Shown piece after piece: positions 60,800-64,000 of a stretch of DNA of 64,000 bases (position 1 is the first letter of the stretch; each line of letters starts with the position of its first letter). The stretch comes from Ophiosphaerella korrae (taxonomy: Eukaryota > Ascomycota > Dothideomycetes > Pleosporales > Phaeosphaeriaceae): NCBI GenBank assembly GCA_028456385.1, contig JALNQF010000222.1:1-64000 (forward strand). The letters are read 5' to 3'. The translations under genes were made by a program, and so were the position numbers. The notes below the pieces were generated by a model, which saw nothing but the letters and a program-made list of their open reading frames with translations, was not told the origin of the DNA and made no database searches.

Positions 60800-62480
60800 A
60801 TATATGTGCGTGCTAAGATAGCTTTTCTAGTAAGACAATTAGGTCGATTTAGAAAATACCTAGCTAAGAATAATATAGGAGGCGCTAAAAGGTATTAGTA
60901 ACAAGAATAAAAGATATTAAAACAATGTATAGTCTTGCGTATATTATAACTTAGTAATTGATTTAGCTCCTACCTAAGCTATTTAAATCTAGATCGTAGT
61001 ACTATAATTAAAAGCCTACCTAATAAATATAAAAATTAATAGTTTACCTTTTCTTACTCTATAGATTGTTTGCCTCTTTCTAAAACTAAAACTAGGTAGA
61101 GTATATTATTTATACCTTTGAGGGTAATTCTATAAATTTTGTAGTTAGTAGTAGACTATATACTTTAAGAATACTCTAATAGAAGCGCTTCTATATTGTA
61201 GTAGAATTAGGTTATAGTTTTATAAGTATAAGTAACTATAAACAAGTTTGTACTCTCTACGCTATTAATAGAGGTATTAAAGATTGTAGACGCGTTAGCT
61301 CTTTAATATATGTTAGCTCTTGAGTATATATTAGCTCTAATTTAAACTTAATAGTTTAGGCTCTTGTACGCTTAGATTTTACGTAGACTACCTTATTATT
61401 GTTGTCGCTATTATCTATTATTTTCTTAAGTAGAAGTAGTCTATATTCTAGGTTACTTATGTAAGCCTCTTTAAATCTATTCTCTAATTTAACTATAGTG
61501 TTGTGCAATTATATTATTCTTATATAGTTGTCTCTTCCTTCCTAAATCTATAATATAGTTAACTAAGTTTTATAACTAAAGCTAACTTTATTTAGTAAGT
61601 TAAAATCTCTATATTTGCTTTCGCGAAGGTAGATATAGTAACGAATATTTAGCTACTATTTGTAGTAATAGGGAGATAGCACTTTAATATCTGCATCGTG
61701 TCTAATACCTTGTTTTCTATCCTAATATACTATAAGAATTTTAACTTTAGAAAGGATATTACTAGTAACTTGTTAGAGTGTAGGGTTATACTTAGAAAGC
61801 GCGATAATATTCTCTATAATGCGATTAGGACAGTATGTAATAAGGTTTCCCTCTATATTAGTTAGGTTTCTTAGGAGTGTTAATTTAATAAGGCTGCTAA
61901 AAATCCCTTTAGATCCTAAAGAAACTATATATTAATAAGCCCTGCCCGACTATATATAGCTAATAGCCTGCTGTTCTAGATAGTAAATTAGGTTATTAAT
62001 ATATTAGCTATTAAGGTTAATACCTTATTATATACCTTGTGCATCTATAACAACTTCTATAAGCTTAGTCTCTATATTATCTTTTTACTTAATATCTAGA
62101 ATATTGTTTATATTGTTTATATTATTTGCATTGTTTATATTATTTGTATTATTTAAACTATTTAAATTATTTAAATTACTCGTATTGTTTAAATTACTTG
62201 TATTGTTTGTATTTTTTAGATTGTTTAAATTGTTTATATCGTTTACACTATTATTATTTTTTATATTGTTTCTATTATTTGTATTGTTCCTATTACTTAT
62301 ATTGTTTATATTGTCTAAGTTAATTATAGGGAAAGTTACTAAGTTAGAGCTAAGATCTATATCTCTTAAGTTGCGAGGTACCTCTACTTGTAGCTTATAG
62401 CCTAGCCCTTTTATTTTATCTATAACTTAGAAATACTCTTCTTTATTCTATAACTAAGAACTTAACCTAAGTAGAGTCTT
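60800..62480 (-). pseudogene. Unidentified protein relic with Asn-rich repeat
   Basis: A long minus-strand frame from about 62,480 down to 60,800 has few stops for this window. It begins L-L-D-K-R-K-T-L-L and includes V-E-V-P-R-N-L-R-D-I-D-L, then a 70-residue N-N-x repeat (62,322-62,107). After that come N-R-I-I-E-N-I-I-A-L-S-K-Y-N-P-T-L and D-R-K-Q-G-I-R-H-D-A-D-I-K-V-L. The part after the repeat looks like a folded domain, but I do not recognise it. Its stop codons are TAA/TAG, consistent with RIP of Gln and Trp codons. Confidence 0.5.
62104..62325 (-). repeat. Degenerate 9-bp repeat ATAAACAAT encoding Asn-rich tract
   Basis: Read on the minus strand, about 24 units of the pattern x-AAC/AAT-AAC/AAT give I-N-N, T-N-N, L-N-N and S-N-like triplets without a stop. 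Many units keep ACAAT, so CpA is common here although it is depleted elsewhere. The plus strand reads as poly-Phe/Leu/Ile frames that are shadows. Confidence 0.8.
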
Positions 62481-64000
62481 GCGTTTATCTAAAAGTTCTT
62501 AAAGCTTTTCTTCTTTATCTCTTCTCTTATTATTAGCTCTTTTTTTTTACCTAGTATTATAGCTATCTATTCTTGTAAATTTAGTTATACTCCTACCTAC
62601 TATTTTAATTTATAGTATGTGTATAATTAGGGAAATATTCTTATTAATATATAGTAGTTTATTCTGTGTATTATATTTATGTATACTATACTATTTAGTT
62701 AACTTACTATAATTTATACCTTTATATTTTAACGTTAGATAACGCTATATTCTATTCTTCTTTCCTTCCTAGAGCTAGGCTAGAAGGCTTTTTTATAGAC
62801 GCAAGATTAAAGACTAGGGGTTTTAGTAAATATAGAGGTAGTAATTAGATATAAGCTGCTATTAACTTTACAGTCTATTTCTTTTTAGGTAGAAAGTCTT
62901 CTAGCGCCTTTACTATTAGTACTAGATATGTAGATGCTTTTTTTATAAGTTTAGTTTATTATAATAACGCTTAGAACCTACTAGTGTGTTTATTAATAGT
63001 AGCTAGTATGCCTCTTTAGGGTTTGAATTATATATATAATATTGTCTATTCGCTTTATAAATGTATACCTATACTTTAATATTATAATAGTAACTTATTT
63101 TATCGCTTTAGCAAAAATAATTTAGCTTCCTTTTATAGAATAATTTTTGTTCTAATCTTTTTAAGGCTATGTTGTTTAAAAAATAGAAGTAAGGTAGACG
63201 TCTCTTTATATAGTATTACTATATACTAGTACTAATTTAATCTTGTAGTGCTAGCCTATATAAGTAGATCTATAATTCTAGGCTATAGTAAAGATAATAG
63301 AATTCCTACCTGTTATAATAAGCTAGTATACTGTTAGGATAATTAGACTAGCTTGTGTTTTTCTCCTTTACTTAATTATATCCTCTATGCTCTTATAGCT
63401 TACTCCTCTTATTAATTATATATTCCTAGAATATATAGTTTATTTGTCTATTACTATACTTAAACTAGTTAAACGCTAACTATTAATATTAGATGTACTT
63501 TTCGCGATTATTTATATTACTTCTAACGCTGTTTGTAGTAGTATAGGCGTACACTCTAAATAAGACTTTAGTATCTATTACGCTTTTTTACTAGTAACTA
63601 ATATAGTTTTGCTACTCTCTAGTACGAGCCTAGCTACTAATTATCTTTAAATATCTCTATAAAGTTATCGTAAGATTTATTATATAATTAGTTTAACAGC
63701 TTTGCTAGAGGGTTTACTTTACGTAGAGCTAGAATTAACTAATTGAAAATAGAGTGTTAATATAGTATCTATTACTAGTATATTAGTAAGTTTAGATACA
63801 CTTTACTATATGCTATACCTAATAGAATATAGGCGTTTTCGTGCCTTAGGCTAATATATATTACTTTAATATCTACCTTTTAATTGTATTTATACGAGAT
63901 CTTTTATATAATTTACTTTAGTAGCTCTACTTTAATATATATATCGCTCTAGCTATATGTGTATACTACTAATAGAATAGCTAGGGTCTAGGTAATACTA
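62481..64000. other. Possible minus-strand coding relic, unidentified
   Basis: The minus strand at about 62,990-63,330 gives an open translation (L-N-N-I-A-L-K-R-L-E-Q and I-Y-N-S-N-P-K-E-A-Y) that looks protein-like, but I cannot place it in a family. The remainder to the window edge is CpG-containing sequence without any repeat or motif I can support. Confidence 0.3.

Noticed and set aside
62104..62400. Plus-strand open frames rich in Phe, Leu and Ile (62,104-62,400 and 62,126-62,323)
   Set aside because: Both are shadows of the minus-strand Asn-rich repeat, which continues on both sides in one frame.
1..64000. CRISPR arrays, bacterial operons, ribosome-binding sites or terminators
   Set aside because: No regularly spaced identical repeats were seen. 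Introns, gypsy chromoviruses and RIP show fungal DNA, so bacterial feature types do not apply.
1..64000. Telomeric TTAGGG repeats marking a chromosome end
   Set aside because: No tandem TTAGGG or CCCTAA run was found on either strand. Isolated G-runs at 38,453 and 42,458 are not repeats.

Overview
The window reads as gene-dead, AT-rich DNA from a filamentous ascomycete (Pezizomycotina), probably a species with strong repeat-induced point mutation (RIP). CpA and TpG are almost absent on both strands, TpA is everywhere, and nearly every old reading frame is cut by TAA/TAG codons lying where CAA, CAG or TGG codons would be expected. No intact protein-coding gene was found. Products below are read through RIP stops, so almost every coding feature is a pseudogene. 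The species cannot be named from this window.

Positions 1-32,016 are a nested pile of Ty3/gypsy LTR retrotransposons of two families. Family B is present as a 3' end on the plus strand (1-831) and as a full element on the minus strand (1215-14,946). The full B copy has two LTRs and an identical 5-bp target duplication, CTAGT, at 1210-1214 and 14,947-14,951. A full family A chromovirus (6767-13,794) is inserted inside it. Further A copies follow: a 5' fragment on the minus strand (17,081-19,649), a 3' fragment on the plus strand (21,117-22,640), a lone minus-orientation LTR (22,641-23,065), and two plus-strand internal regions sharing one central LTR (23,066-27,141, LTR 27,142-27,585, 27,586-32,016). 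Two unidentified relics lie between them (832-1214 joined to 14,952-17,080, and 19,650-21,116).

At about 32.0 kb the composition changes. CpG becomes common and some CpA/TpG survives, although RIP stops continue. This half carries a DUF3435 (Starship captain-like / tyrosine recombinase fold) relic, a LINE-like ORF1 relic, Tc1/mariner-type transposase relics, two transposase C-terminal tails, a MITE with TA duplications, a 627-bp element with 240-bp terminal repeats, two tRNA-derived SINE copies, and a pair of 1.7-kb direct repeats.

Interspersed are relics of cellular protein families: an aminoglycoside-phosphotransferase-like kinase, a RING finger, a B-type-cyclin-like protein, and a BCS1-like AAA-ATPase that still shows two spliceable introns. 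Two unidentified coding relics carry long low-complexity tracts, one Lys/Glu-rich and one Asn-rich. A captain-like gene next to a mix of cargo-like genes makes a decayed Starship-type giant element a reasonable but unproven reading. Ordinary gene duplicates hit by RIP is the main alternative.
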